DNA of 60,534 nucleotides from Francisella sp. SYW-9 (GCF_008711465.1 NZ_VXKQ01000024.1:1-60534); one strand, 5' to 3'. Numbered from the stretch's first letter, positions 1 to 9,112 are shown. Translations and numbers: made by a program. The notes: generated by a model from the sequence alone, not told the origin.

Positions 1-92
1 AACAGTTTGACAATATTTTCTACTGCAGTACCTCTATCATAGTGTAGTACATCTTGTATATTTCTTTGTAGTTCTGAGTTAATATCTTTCAT
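1..92 (-). CDS. 5' end of an unidentified gene, cut by the window edge
   Basis: An open frame starts at ATG 92-90 and runs off the left edge after about 30 codons. An AAAGGA ribosome-binding site lies about 10 bases upstream of the ATG, so this looks like a true gene start. The visible residues begin MKDINSELQRNIQDVLHYDR. I do not recognise the family, and too little is visible to assign a function. The spacer to the next gene (93-291) is AT-rich and holds no other open frame. Confidence 0.5.
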   Translation of the reverse strand, partial: MKDINSELQRNIQDVLHYDRGTAVENIVKL

Positions 93-291
93 TAGCTAGT
101 CCTTTATTTTTTCTTTCAACTTAATTATAAAGTCGACTAGCTACAGACACAATTTAGTGGACACTACCCTATATATTTCATAGTTTAATTCCTGAGATAA
201 TTCATAAAGTTATCATTTTATGATATCAAAAATTATATATTAAAAACAATTCCAAACTTAATGACTATCTAACATGATTTTTAGAAAAATT

Positions 292-1551
292 TTACTGCTT
301 CTTTATAAGTACAGGTAAGTATCCAACTATAAAAATAATAGGAATACATAAAAAGGCCCAATAAAATACAAAGTTTGCTTGATCAAAAATCAGATACAAA
401 ACTACGGCAATAACTATTCCAACTATCGTACTTAATACAGCACCTATAAGATTTTTGCTCTTACCATAGAAACCATATATTAGACTAAAAGATAATGCTG
501 CTATAGGTATATTAAAAAGTAGCATCTTATCAAGAATATGATCAATAAAAAATGTTGCTATTAAATAACTTAATATAGCTATAAATAGCACTAAAACTCT
601 ATTTGAATTTGTAGTTTCTGTATGATTACTATGAGCAAAAATTACTGAAGCCATAGTATTCCACAAAGCAGCGATAGTTGTTGTAGCAATCAAAAATATC
701 ACTATATAAAAATAAATCTGAATAGCCAATGGTAACTTTTTTGCAATAATGCTTGCTAAAGCTAAATCTGGATTTACTAGATCTAACTGCTTAGCAAAAC
801 AAGCTGTAATAAAAATAGCTATTACATAAAATAAGCTAACTAATACGGCTGTAACAAGCATTGAATAAAAGGCTACTTTTGATGATTTTGCAGAGAAAAT
901 CTTTTGACCATACCATGGTGATAAAATATAAGTAAAACAAGTTAATACGGCTAAAGACAAGGTAAATGAGATTGGTAAGTTAGCATGGCTTTTAATATTT
1001 ATAACACCTCCTTGCTGACTATATTTGTAAAAATAAAAGCCTAAAAATATAAATAATATCAAACATAAAATAAAACTTATCTTATCAATCTGGATGATTG
1101 ATTTGAGTCCTGAGTTAATAGTTGCTATAAACATTACCAAACAAGCAATAAAAGTAATTAATGCTTGAGAATATCCTGGAAATATCACTTCTAAACATAC
1201 AGTTATTGAATGAATAAAATTTGCTCCAAAACCTAACATTGCGATCCATAAACATATAGCTGCAAAAACTCCAAAAGCTTTATTATAGCGATAGCCAAAA
1301 TACTCTGTGACACTTATTGCATCAAAATTCTTCCATTTTTTTGCTACTGTAATAGCGTAGAAAAATAATCCAAATAAAAACACTAAGCCAAGTGAAATTG
1401 CTGAAAAACCATAATTATAGCCAAGACTAGAAAAGCCAATAAGTGTTGAGGTATTTAGCTCAGTCATTACTAAAGTTGCTGTTAGAGCAAAAAAGCCTAC
1501 CTTTTTACCTGCTGTGTAATAATTTGATACTGGTGAATTATTATTTTTCAT
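292..1551 (-). CDS. Sodium:solute symporter (SSS) family membrane protein, short N-terminus
   Basis: A 419-residue, strongly hydrophobic protein with about 12 predicted membrane segments. The N-terminal block (YYTAGKKVGFFALTATLVM, then a Thr/Ser-rich helix and LGYNYGFSA) matches the SSS region that follows the first helix in typical members, so it would be a secondary transporter of the inner membrane; the substrate is unknown. Usual SSS proteins have one more helix before this block. An in-frame TAA six codons upstream rules out a longer version here, so the first helix is missing or the family member is naturally short. It is the last gene of the minus-strand operon, and its start overlaps the end of the DUF547 gene by 11 bases. 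Confidence 0.75.
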   Translation of the reverse strand: MKNNNSPVSNYYTAGKKVGFFALTATLVMTELNTSTLIGFSSLGYNYGFSAISLGLVFLFGLFFYAITVAKKWKNFDAISVTEYFGYRYNKAFGVFAAICLWIAMLGFGANFIHSITVCLEVIFPGYSQALITFIACLVMFIATINSGLKSIIQIDKISFILCLILFIFLGFYFYKYSQQGGVINIKSHANLPISFTLSLAVLTCFTYILSPWYGQKIFSAKSSKVAFYSMLVTAVLVSLFYVIAIFITACFAKQLDLVNPDLALASIIAKKLPLAIQIYFYIVIFLIATTTIAALWNTMASVIFAHSNHTETTNSNRVLVLFIAILSYLIATFFIDHILDKMLLFNIPIAALSFSLIYGFYGKSKNLIGAVLSTIVGIVIAVVLYLIFDQANFVFYWAFLCIPIIFIVGYLPVLIKKQ

Positions 1552-2380
1552 AAGTAGGTAGCTGATTTAAATTCCAGTTATAGTTTTGATAGTAAATAGT
1601 TTTACTTTTATCTAATATTACTTCTTTTTTAACTTTGCTTGTTAAATATTCAGCAATAAACTGACGCATCTGTTTCTGATCACCAAAATCACTACCATAC
1701 CAATCAAATATTTTTGATATATAAATATTATTATCTTTTAACTCAAAACCATTGGAGCTATTTATCCAAGTAGTAAAAGACCTGTTTAATTGTGCATTTA
1801 TTTGATCGCCTTGATAAGCTTGTCTAGATAAGTTTGGACAACTAATAGAAGCACAATTAACAGCGGAGTGAACTCTTGGATCATGCCATATTGGACGAAT
1901 AATTCGATGTTCGATATCATTTAGAGTTAATTCTTTATCATTAATTTTGACAACATTTTGATCCCATACTTTTGAATATCCAAGCCAACTTTTATCAATA
2001 TCTGTAATTGATTTAACTGGGTAATGTTGCAAAATAACTCGAATAGTCAACATATTGTACATATTTATCCAATACGCTAACTGTTGGTTTTTATTATATT
2101 TTAAAATATCTAGCTTAGAATAAGTATTTATTGCTTTATTAAGTATTTGCTTATCTTTTTTTGAAACAGCACTATAATTAACAAATGTTTGATCCCCCTT
2201 CTGTACAACGTATTTATCTAAAAAACTCTGCCACGGTTTAAAATCAATCTTTGCTTTTGATGATGAGTTTGACTTATCCCAATAGCCCCACAACTTCGCA
2301 TTTGGTGCAGCATTTAAAGATGTAGTTATCAAAGCAAGTATAACTAACAGAAGATATTTGGATATATTTATTTTTCTCAT
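1541..2380 (-). CDS. DUF547 domain exported protein
   Basis: A 279-residue protein with an N-terminal signal peptide (hydrophobic residues 8-22, then SLNAAP) and a DUF547 domain over most of the rest. The motif YWINMYNMLTIRV near residue 105 and DPRVHSAVNCASISCP near 170, with paired cysteines, are hallmarks of this family. The fold is distantly related to papain/transglutaminase-type proteins, but the biochemical role is unknown. It is probably periplasmic. It lies 3 bases after the phosphatidyltransferase gene and overlaps the symporter gene, so it is translated from the same operon. In my memory DUF547 genes often sit beside TVP38 and FAD oxidoreductase genes in gammaproteobacteria. Confidence 0.85.
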   Translation of the reverse strand: MRKINISKYLLLVILALITTSLNAAPNAKLWGYWDKSNSSSKAKIDFKPWQSFLDKYVVQKGDQTFVNYSAVSKKDKQILNKAINTYSKLDILKYNKNQQLAYWINMYNMLTIRVILQHYPVKSITDIDKSWLGYSKVWDQNVVKINDKELTLNDIEHRIIRPIWHDPRVHSAVNCASISCPNLSRQAYQGDQINAQLNRSFTTWINSSNGFELKDNNIYISKIFDWYGSDFGDQKQMRQFIAEYLTSKVKKEVILDKSKTIYYQNYNWNLNQLPTYEK

Positions 2381-2383
2381 CTT

Positions 2384-2971
2384 TTAGACCTTTGTTTGAT
2401 TATAAAACTCATAAACTCTGTAAAAAGTTGTCCATAACACTAAAACAGTAAATAAAATTCCAAGAGGCAATACAGTCGATGGTAATAAAATCATCACAAT
2501 AAAGAATATAAAAGTCTCGGCTCTTTCCATTAATCCTGGTGAATAGTAAAAGCTTTTTGATGATTGTTGTTGACTAAATATTCCAACAAGTAAAAAACTA
2601 CTTATACAAACAATTATCGACATCATCATAATTAATCCAACCCAAGCAATTTTTGGCTGATAAATAAAAATAGCGATAATAATAAAAGACTCGACAAAAC
2701 GATCAGATAAAATATCAAGCATTGTGCCTAATGGTGAATTAGATTTTTGTAATCTTGCAACACTACCATCTAAGACATCTAAATAACCTGAGATTAATAG
2801 AAATATCACAGCTAACCATGGTACCCATAAGACTAATATAGCACTTATAAAACCTGTAATAAGAGATAGTATAGTTAAAGTATTTGGCTTTATATTTAAA
2901 GCTGATAATGATGTCGCTACAGCATTTATAAAATACTTTTGAAACCAGGGTCTAACACTTTGCTCTAGCAT
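2384..2971 (-). CDS. CDP-alcohol phosphatidyltransferase family protein
   Basis: A 195-residue integral membrane protein with about five or six membrane segments. It contains the full family signature D-G-x2-A-R-x8-G-x3-D-x3-D, seen as DGSVARLQKSNSPLGTMLD followed by ILSD near residues 65-90; the acidic residues bind the metal and the CDP group. Members transfer a phosphoalcohol from a CDP-activated lipid or polyol to an alcohol acceptor in the inner membrane. The substrate cannot be told from sequence. It could be a phosphatidylglycerol- or inositol-phosphate-like synthase. The neighbours (FAD oxidoreductase, TVP38, DUF547) suggest a specialised membrane-lipid pathway, which is inference. 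Confidence 0.85.
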   Translation of the reverse strand: MLEQSVRPWFQKYFINAVATSLSALNIKPNTLTILSLITGFISAILVLWVPWLAVIFLLISGYLDVLDGSVARLQKSNSPLGTMLDILSDRFVESFIIIAIFIYQPKIAWVGLIMMMSIIVCISSFLLVGIFSQQQSSKSFYYSPGLMERAETFIFFIVMILLPSTVLPLGILFTVLVLWTTFYRVYEFYNQTKV

Positions 2972-2982
2972 AATGCTCCTAA

Positions 2983-4386
2983 TTAAAATTTTAATAACAA
3001 ACGTACTATTTTTTTAACTTTCTCACTATAAAGAGACGGTGTAAAATATGATCCAGCTATGCGCTTATTTAATTCACTAAGAGTTGGGTATGGCACAATA
3101 TGTGAAGCTATTTGCTTGATTTTTAGTTTATTTTTAATAGCCAAAGTCCACTGAGTAATAAGCTCACCAGCCTGCTCTCCGACAATACTAGCTCCTAGAA
3201 TATAACCTCTTTTATTAACAGCGATTTTAAGCAAGCCATTTGTTGAAAGGTTTGCCTGAGCTCTATCATTACTTTCATATGGTAGTGTTAATATTGTTGC
3301 ACCATTTTCTTCAGCTTGTTTAATAGTCATACCAGTATGAGATATCTCTGGAGTTGTATATACCGCCCATGGAAAACTTGAGTAATTAACTTTTGCTGGT
3401 AGCTTAAATAAAATATTTTGAATAACAATTCCAGCATGATAACCCGCTGTATGAGTAAATTGATATTGACTAGCTAAATCACCAATTGCATATATATTTT
3501 TATAATTAGTCCGTAACCTTGTATCAACATCAATCCCTTTAGCAGAATGTTTAATACCAACTTTATCTAAGTTAAGCTTTTCTATATTAGGCTGTCTTCC
3601 AGTAGCTACTAATAGATGAGAGCCACTATAATTGCCAACATTAGTTTCTAGCTTTACTTGAGCGTCTTGTTTAGAAGCTTTCGAAACTTTAGCATTTGTA
3701 ACCACATCTATATCAAGCTTTTTAAACTCATCTAATAGCACCTGTCTGCAATCATTATCAACTGGTCCTAATATAGTTGACTCTGCTTCAAAGATTGTTA
3801 CTTTCGAGCCTAACAGGGCATGAGCTTGAGCTAACTCAACTCCAATCGGTCCACCACCCATCACAAGTAAATGCTCAGGCAGTTTATCTAAACTAAAAAT
3901 TGTCTCATTTGTTAGATAATCAATATCTTCTAAACCTTCTATTGGAAATATTTTTGCTCGTGAACCAGTTGCTAAGACTATATATTTTGCTTTGATCTGT
4001 ATATCGCCAGCTTGGACAGTCTTTTTATCTATAATATGAGCATAATCTTGGATAACATCTACACCCAAAGACTCAAACCTCTCAACAGAATCATGTGGTT
4101 CTATCTTTGCTATCACATTAGCAACATGAGCTTGTACTTTTTTGTAGTCCGCTGCAAAACTTTTAATATCAACACCAAACTCTTTAGCTTTATTACAGCT
4201 ATGTATAATTCTTGAAGCTTCAATCATTGCTTTAGATGGTACACAGCCATAGTTTAAACAATCACCGCCCATCTTCCCACCTTCACAAAGGACAACTTTT
4301 GCACCCATTTGCACTGCTCCAGCAGCGACAGATAGGCCACCAGAGCCTCCGCCAATTACACAAATATCTGTTTTTATTTGTTTCAT
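2983..4386 (-). CDS. Mercuric-reductase/dihydrolipoamide-dehydrogenase-like FAD oxidoreductase
   Basis: A 467-residue class I pyridine nucleotide-disulfide oxidoreductase. Residues 8-17 hold the FAD-binding GGGSGG loop. The redox-active disulfide is C43-x4-C48 in GGDCLNYGCVPSKAM. A second Rossmann GGGPIGVE motif near residue 178 binds NAD(P)H, TGRQPN and AIGD motifs follow, and the dimer domain carries HIVPYPTLSE, the equivalent of the catalytic His-Pro region. The N-terminal heavy-metal domain and the C-terminal CC pair of true MerA are absent, so mercury reduction is unlikely. The physiological disulfide substrate is unknown. It overlaps the upstream TVP38 gene by 4 bases, which indicates coupled translation. 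Confidence 0.9.
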   Translation of the reverse strand: MKQIKTDICVIGGGSGGLSVAAGAVQMGAKVVLCEGGKMGGDCLNYGCVPSKAMIEASRIIHSCNKAKEFGVDIKSFAADYKKVQAHVANVIAKIEPHDSVERFESLGVDVIQDYAHIIDKKTVQAGDIQIKAKYIVLATGSRAKIFPIEGLEDIDYLTNETIFSLDKLPEHLLVMGGGPIGVELAQAHALLGSKVTIFEAESTILGPVDNDCRQVLLDEFKKLDIDVVTNAKVSKASKQDAQVKLETNVGNYSGSHLLVATGRQPNIEKLNLDKVGIKHSAKGIDVDTRLRTNYKNIYAIGDLASQYQFTHTAGYHAGIVIQNILFKLPAKVNYSSFPWAVYTTPEISHTGMTIKQAEENGATILTLPYESNDRAQANLSTNGLLKIAVNKRGYILGASIVGEQAGELITQWTLAIKNKLKIKQIASHIVPYPTLSELNKRIAGSYFTPSLYSEKVKKIVRLLLKF

Positions 4387-5081
4387 GCCTTGGCTCCTTT
4401 GATTTTTTTGTATATGACTGGAACAAGCGATAATATTGCTAATGCAATTATTGGTAGAATAAATTGAGGTGCGAAAATAATACCCATGTCTAACTCTTTA
4501 CCTTGGCGTAATACAAAGCCTAATCCAGTACCAACCCATGTATAGACTAATGAGCCTGGTATGATTCCCAATAAAGTTGCCCAGAAAAATGTTGATAAGC
4601 GAATACCGATAGCTCCACAAGCTATATTTATTGCAAAAAATGGAAATAAAGGTATCAAACGTAGTATTAGTAAGTAGTTAAAAGCATCATTTTCAAAGCC
4701 TTTGCGCAACTTCTCAATACTACCTTTTGCCTTAGCCTTTAACGTTTCACCAAAAGCTGTTTTTACAGCTAAGAATAATAGACAAGCCCCAATAGTTGCA
4801 CCTAGATTTACCCAAATGACTCCTGGGAACAAACCAAATAAGAAACCTCCTAACAAAGTCATAATAGTTGCTCCAGGTATTGAAAATGCTACGACTATAA
4901 TATACACAACAATAAACATTAATGAGCTAAGCCAAAAATAAGAATTTGTCCAAGCAACTAAATCTTGATAATGTTGCTTTATAACAGCTAAAGATAGATA
5001 TTTCTGACCGCCTAAAGCAAAAAATATTATTAGACCTAGTATCAAAACTAAAATAGGAATATAACTTTTAAATTTACTCAT
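4383..5081 (-). CDS. TVP38/TMEM64 family (DedA superfamily) membrane protein
   Basis: A 232-residue inner-membrane protein. The core GATIMTLLGGFLFGLFPG, then NLGATIGACLLF and a later FPFFAINIACGAIGIR to GIIPGSLVYTWVG, is the VTT/SNARE-associated domain of DedA and TVP38 proteins, which include lipid scramblases and flippases. It is the first gene of the five-gene minus-strand operon running down to the symporter. Being next to a phosphatidyltransferase fits a role in lipid handling, but this is inferred from context. The 291-base spacer on its right (5082-5372) must hold both its promoter and that of the divergent RraA-like gene. Confidence 0.9.
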   Translation of the reverse strand: MSKFKSYIPILVLILGLIIFFALGGQKYLSLAVIKQHYQDLVAWTNSYFWLSSLMFIVVYIIVVAFSIPGATIMTLLGGFLFGLFPGVIWVNLGATIGACLLFLAVKTAFGETLKAKAKGSIEKLRKGFENDAFNYLLILRLIPLFPFFAINIACGAIGIRLSTFFWATLLGIIPGSLVYTWVGTGLGFVLRQGKELDMGIIFAPQFILPIIALAILSLVPVIYKKIKGAKA

Positions 5082-5372
5082 CTAATATAACCTTAAATAT
5101 ATAAATCATAAGAACTTCATATTCTAAATAGTATACTAAATCAGTCTAAAATATAGTTAAAGTGTAAAATAAATATATGATTATTCAAAATTCACTCATC
5201 TGAGACAATTACATATTTAATACTGAAATCTACACCCCATATTTATTTATTCAAAACCCTAAATTTAACAATATGCTAGATAAGAAATAAAATAGAGATA
5301 TAAATAGATGATATCCTGAACCTAGAGTAAAACGAATAAATATTTTCTAAGAAATTATAAAGGAGAATTATT

Positions 5373-5996
5373 ATGAATAAACTGACTGAATTCTTAGATT
5401 TTTCAACTTGTAACTATGCAGATTTCTTAGCTGATAATGCATTTATGAATATAGATATAAGACCATTATGGTCAAATATGCCTAGGTTAGTTGGTAGAGC
5501 CTTTACAGTTAAATGTGAAGCTGGTGACAATTTAATGGTACATGCTGCAATTTATAAAGCTCCTCCTGGCTCTATTTTAGTTATTGATGCTGGTGATAGT
5601 CGATTTGCTGTTGCAGGTGGCAACGTCTGTGCTACAGCCGCTGAAAGAGGAATACTAGGTTTTATAATTGATGGTGCAATTAGAGATATTGCTGAGATTA
5701 GGGAAATGAAGTTTCCTGTATATGCTCGGGGAAATGTACCAAAACCTGGAAAAAAGTTAAAACTTGGAGAGATGGAAACTCCTATCAGATGTGGAGGTGC
5801 TAATGTGGATAATGGTGATATTATTATTGCAGATGAGGAAGGAATAGTTGTTGTTAAACCTGAAGATGCTCAAGACTTATTAGATAAAACAAAATCTAAA
5901 CAAATTAAAGAAACTAAACAATCTCTAAAAGAATGGCAGGCTGAACATTACCAAAAAATCTCATCATTAGTATCAGATTTAGATATTTCAGCATAA
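5373..5996 (+). CDS. RraA-like family protein (HMG/CHA aldolase-type)
   Basis: A 207-residue protein of the RraA/4-hydroxy-4-methyl-2-oxoglutarate aldolase superfamily. It shows GGNVCATAAERGILGFIIDG at 85-105 followed by AIRD, where the Arg-Asp pair would bind substrate carboxylate and the divalent metal, and a late DEEGIVVVKPE strand. A strong AAAGGAGAA site lies 6 bases before the ATG. Relatives are metal-dependent aldolases or decarboxylases of oxo-acids; true RraA proteins regulate RNase E and lack the metal site. The preserved GG...DG..RD set points to an enzyme rather than to the RNase E inhibitor. The gene stands alone, so the substrate is unknown. Confidence 0.85.
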   Translation: MNKLTEFLDFSTCNYADFLADNAFMNIDIRPLWSNMPRLVGRAFTVKCEAGDNLMVHAAIYKAPPGSILVIDAGDSRFAVAGGNVCATAAERGILGFIIDGAIRDIAEIREMKFPVYARGNVPKPGKKLKLGEMETPIRCGGANVDNGDIIIADEEGIVVVKPEDAQDLLDKTKSKQIKETKQSLKEWQAEHYQKISSLVSDLDISA

Positions 5997-6032
5997 ATAA
6001 TATACCTCTAAAAATTACCGATATAGTACACC

Positions 6033-6785
6033 CTAATCCTTAAAGTCATCCAATCCAAGAATAGGATACTTTATAATTTCAAAAAAAGGTGAGTAATCAA
6101 AATCAGAAGGAACAAATAGTCTAGGATTTCTAGTATGCACTTTTAGTTTGCCATCAGTTGTCTTTTCTAACAATGGTAAAATAGGAAACTTTGCTTTAAT
6201 AAACGCCGTTGCAATTAGTAAAGAACAAGTTAGTTTTGTCGGATTTTGTGCATTATGATTAAATAAACTAGAATGCCACTTTCTTGGTAAAATCCACCAA
6301 GGACAGAAGAATCTAGCTAAATCAAATACCTGTTGATTATCATAAGGTAATCCTAATTCAGAGAGTACATACTTAATAATTATATTTTTTTGAGTTCTAG
6401 AAATATTTCTTGGTCTACAAATTCTTAAGTGGTCTGATGCATAAATATTTAAACTCTTTATAACAACACCTTCGCCAATATTACTTTCTATAATAAGTGG
6501 TCCAGACCCTAACTTGGGATTATATTTTAAAACTAACTCCTGAATATCCTTTGCTAGCTGCTCAAAACTACCTATATATAGTACCGAATGAGTCCAAATA
6601 CTTCTTGTAATTACACTAATAGCTCTAGCTGCGCGACTTCTACCTTCTACAAGAATTACATCACAGACTTCTAGATGCTTAATTAACCTATTATAATCAG
6701 ATAACGGTGATATTCTAGGCTCACTGATATTAAATAATAAGAAATTACTAATTTCCTTATATATTAAAGTTTTTACTTTTTTCAT
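6033..6785 (-). CDS. YiiX/YebB-like permuted papain-fold protein
   Basis: A 250-residue protein with features of circularly permuted papain-like (NlpC/P60-related) enzymes. Near residues 42-73 VILVEGRSRAARAISVITR leads to a conserved THSVLYIG with the candidate catalytic His. IIESNIGEGVVIKSL supplies an acidic residue. KLTCSLLIATAFIKA near residue 188 supplies the candidate catalytic Cys. In permuted members the His precedes the Cys, as here. The substrate is unknown; amide or thioester hydrolysis is typical of the fold. I see no signal peptide, so it is probably cytoplasmic. It is a single gene convergent with the RraA-like gene. Confidence 0.7.
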   Translation of the reverse strand: MKKVKTLIYKEISNFLLFNISEPRISPLSDYNRLIKHLEVCDVILVEGRSRAARAISVITRSIWTHSVLYIGSFEQLAKDIQELVLKYNPKLGSGPLIIESNIGEGVVIKSLNIYASDHLRICRPRNISRTQKNIIIKYVLSELGLPYDNQQVFDLARFFCPWWILPRKWHSSLFNHNAQNPTKLTCSLLIATAFIKAKFPILPLLEKTTDGKLKVHTRNPRLFVPSDFDYSPFFEIIKYPILGLDDFKD

Positions 6786-6881
6786 AACCCTAGACTACCT
6801 AAGGATAGTATGACATAAAAATATCTTAGTAATTATTTAGATTTTTAAACCTTTAGCTATCGCAAAAATAGCAATTGGATT

Positions 6882-7088
6882 TTAAAGCTTTTTCTTTAGC
6901 TGATCTAAATAATCATTTGTTTTTCTTAAGCCTTCTTCTGATTCATGGGATATTTCTGGATGCATATTTTGTTCAACTGCTGCCATTTCTTCATAACAAT
7001 CTGCCGCATTTTGTTCCAATAATTTAATTTTTTCTTTTATAGAAATATCCATAGAATATATTCTTTCAGCTTCTTTTTTTAGATTCAT
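6882..7088 (-). CDS. Small hypothetical protein, helical
   Basis: A 68-residue, highly charged protein predicted almost wholly helical, with heptad-like spacing (NLKKEAERIYSMDISIKEKI, ending LDQLKKKL). A GTG nine bases upstream (7097) is also open, but the GAGGT ribosome-binding site overlaps it and sits 7 bases before ATG 7088-7086, so I take the ATG. No family is recognised. It is monocistronic, between the papain-like gene and the DapA-like gene. Confidence 0.6.
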   Translation of the reverse strand: MNLKKEAERIYSMDISIKEKIKLLEQNAADCYEEMAAVEQNMHPEISHESEEGLRKTNDYLDQLKKKL

Positions 7089-7202
7089 AATGCACACCTC
7101 TAAAATGCCTTGATATATTAAAATTATATCAAAAAGATATTACTTAAGCATATACCCTTGCATGATTATATCAAATAAAAATAGTACTCTATTTCAAACT
7201 AG

Positions 7203-8099
7203 CTAACCCACTATATTTAATTTCGTCATTATTATTTTTAGCTCATTTAATTTATCTTGAGAAAGTGGGGAAATAGGCAAACGTGGGTTTCCTACATTAA
7301 TTCCCATAAGACTTAATCCACTTTTAATTGTTTTTGATAAACCTCCCTCCTCAATTATAAACTTCAGAAATCTATATTGTTTATTAAAAAGTTCAGAAGC
7401 ATGAGCTAAATTTTTACTTTTAATAGCTTTATAAAGATCAATATTTAACTCTGGAATAATATTTGCCGCAGCCGTACACCAACCACTTGCTCCGGATATT
7501 AGCATATCTATAGCAATAGGATCATAGCCACAATAAATAGGTAATTTATCTTCAGTAAGTAAGCGAATTTCATGCACTCTCTGTATATCACCTGTAGAAT
7601 CTTTTACCATTTTTACATTTTCTATCTCGTTAAAAAGATGGGCAATAAAGCTAGGTTTCATATCAAAGCCACTATTTGATGGATTATTATAAACAACTAT
7701 AGGGATATCTATTGCATCTGAAATATACTTATAATGATTAAAAATATCATCTTCAGATAATTTCCAATAAATCATTGGAATCACCATAATAGCATCTGCT
7801 CCTACACTTTGAGCATATTTAGCTTTCTCAATACAATTTGCTGTTGTCATATCAGAGGCGCCAACAATAACAGGAACTCGTTTATTCGTAAATTCAACAG
7901 TTTTTTGGGTTACACTCTTCCATTCATCTAAACTCAGATAGGCACTTTCACCTGTACTTCCTAAAGGAGAGATTGCATCTACTCCTTTCTTAATCAATCT
8001 ATCAATAAGAATCTCTAAACTCTTTAAGCTTATTTGATCAGACTTATCAAATGGTGTTGGAATATAAGCAACAATGCCTTCAATATTTATATTTTTCAT
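7203..8099 (-). CDS. Dihydrodipicolinate synthase / N-acetylneuraminate lyase family aldolase
   Basis: A 298-residue TIM-barrel class I aldolase of the DapA/NanA family. The GSTGE motif (47-51) binds the oxo-acid carboxylate, Y137 in VVYNNPSNSG is the proton relay, and K166 in VKMVKDSTGD is the Schiff-base lysine. The frame stays open six codons further upstream to a TTG, but an AAAGGTGG site directly precedes ATG 8099-8097, so I use that start. The family includes lysine-biosynthetic DapA, sialic acid lyase and ketodeoxysugar or hydroxyproline-pathway enzymes. Because it stands alone and is divergent in loops, I do not call it dapA; a catabolic oxo-acid aldolase is as likely. Confidence 0.85.
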   Translation of the reverse strand: MKNINIEGIVAYIPTPFDKSDQISLKSLEILIDRLIKKGVDAISPLGSTGESAYLSLDEWKSVTQKTVEFTNKRVPVIVGASDMTTANCIEKAKYAQSVGADAIMVIPMIYWKLSEDDIFNHYKYISDAIDIPIVVYNNPSNSGFDMKPSFIAHLFNEIENVKMVKDSTGDIQRVHEIRLLTEDKLPIYCGYDPIAIDMLISGASGWCTAAANIIPELNIDLYKAIKSKNLAHASELFNKQYRFLKFIIEEGGLSKTIKSGLSLMGINVGNPRLPISPLSQDKLNELKIIMTKLNIVG

Positions 8100-8187
8100 A
8101 ATAACCACCTTTACCAAGAATTAATTTAAATCACGATAACCAATTTATGTACTCCTAAGAGAACATATTTGAATTACTAACAAATTC

Positions 8188-8203
8188 TATACCATGAGGT
8201 ATA
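8188..8203. promoter_or_regulatory. Candidate operator: perfect inverted repeat upstream of the DapA-like gene
   Basis: TATACC-ATGA-GGTATA is a perfect 6-base inverted repeat with a 4-base spacer, about 90 bases upstream of the start of the DapA-like gene. The size and symmetry suit a dimeric repressor of the GntR or TetR type. No regulator gene is adjacent. Short palindromes are common in AT-rich DNA, but this one ends in CC/GG pairs, which are rarer here. Confidence 0.3.
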
Positions 8204-8340
8204 TACTCATTATTAGCACAAAAGAATATATAAAATAATAATAAATCTAGCAGATATACAAATTTAAACTTTAATAAGCTTTTTTGACATATATCAGATA
8301 GCTGATAAACTAAAAAGAATATTTATCAAATACGAGAAAA

Positions 8341-8544
8341 CTATATTTTATAGAAAGAGTTATTAAGAGGTTTTTTTGAATAATTAAGTGATTCTTTAGC
8401 TACTTGATAAGCATTTACATATTTTAATACAAAAAAATCTCTTGTTTGAGATTTTATCACTTTAACTGCTATAGATACGGCTTCACCATTATCAACAAGA
8501 TCGTGGAATTGCTTAATAAAATTATTCTTTTCTGAGTTACTCAT
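8341..8544 (-). CDS. Small hypothetical protein
   Basis: A 67-residue open frame, MSNSEKNNFIKQFHDLVDNG to NSFYKI, basic and partly helical. I recognise no family. The only Shine-Dalgarno-like sequence, AGGT, is almost adjacent to the ATG, so translation is not certain. The composition (no in-frame stops, balanced residues) is more gene-like than random for this AT content. It is isolated between the DapA-like gene and the broken gene at 8729. Confidence 0.4.
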   Translation of the reverse strand: MSNSEKNNFIKQFHDLVDNGEAVSIAVKVIKSQTRDFFVLKYVNAYQVAKESLNYSKKPLNNSFYKI

Positions 8545-8728
8545 AACCTATACATTTTAAATAAATTTGCACTATTATAATCACTTATTTACTGTAAAAA
8601 AATACTGTTTACAGCATTATATTTTGATTATTTAAGTTTTTTGATACCCTGTACCATTTAGAATCATATTCATATAGATTCTCATTATATATAGGTAAAA
8701 CTTAGATCATAAATCTTTATTTTTTAGA

Positions 8729-9112
8729 TTAAAGTGAGTTACTATTTGTTATGTCCACCTGTCTAAACTTAATGATAATATCTGTATTTTTCTGAATAGA
8801 CTTAACAACATCTGAATTCTTATCATTTGCGGCTATATTAGCTATTATAGAAGTATTTAACCTAAGGGTTGTATTTTCATTCTGAATAGTATTATATATC
8901 AAACCTATCTCGTGGCCTACAGTATTATTTAATCCATACCAAAGATCTTTTATCCTATCTCTAATACAACTTCTATTAACTTAATGTAACACATCTGATA
9001 GATAAGATTCAATCATACAATTATACTCACTTGGTTTATAATATTTGTTTATTAAATCTTCTAATTCTTTAACCTCTTTACTATTGGTCAAGACACTGAA
9101 CCTTCTAGCCAT
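8729..9112 (-). pseudogene. Small gene interrupted by one in-frame stop (possible ribbon-helix-helix N-terminus)
   Basis: An AAAAGGAG ribosome-binding site precedes ATG 9112-9110. The frame gives 43 residues beginning MARRFSVLTNSKEVKELEDL, then a TAA, then continues in the same frame for 83 more residues (from VNRSCIRDRIKDLWYGLNNT) to a second TAA at 8729. There is no frameshift, only one nonsense codon. The first 43 residues follow the pattern of a ribbon-helix-helix DNA-binding domain (short strand RFSVLT, then two helices), and the second part is a long amphipathic helix. That resembles plasmid mobilisation or partition accessory proteins, but I cannot name a family. Confidence 0.6.

Noticed and set aside
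2983-4386. True mercuric reductase (merA)
   Set aside because: The active-site CxxxxC is present, but the N-terminal metal-binding domain and C-terminal vicinal cysteines are missing and there are no other mer genes.
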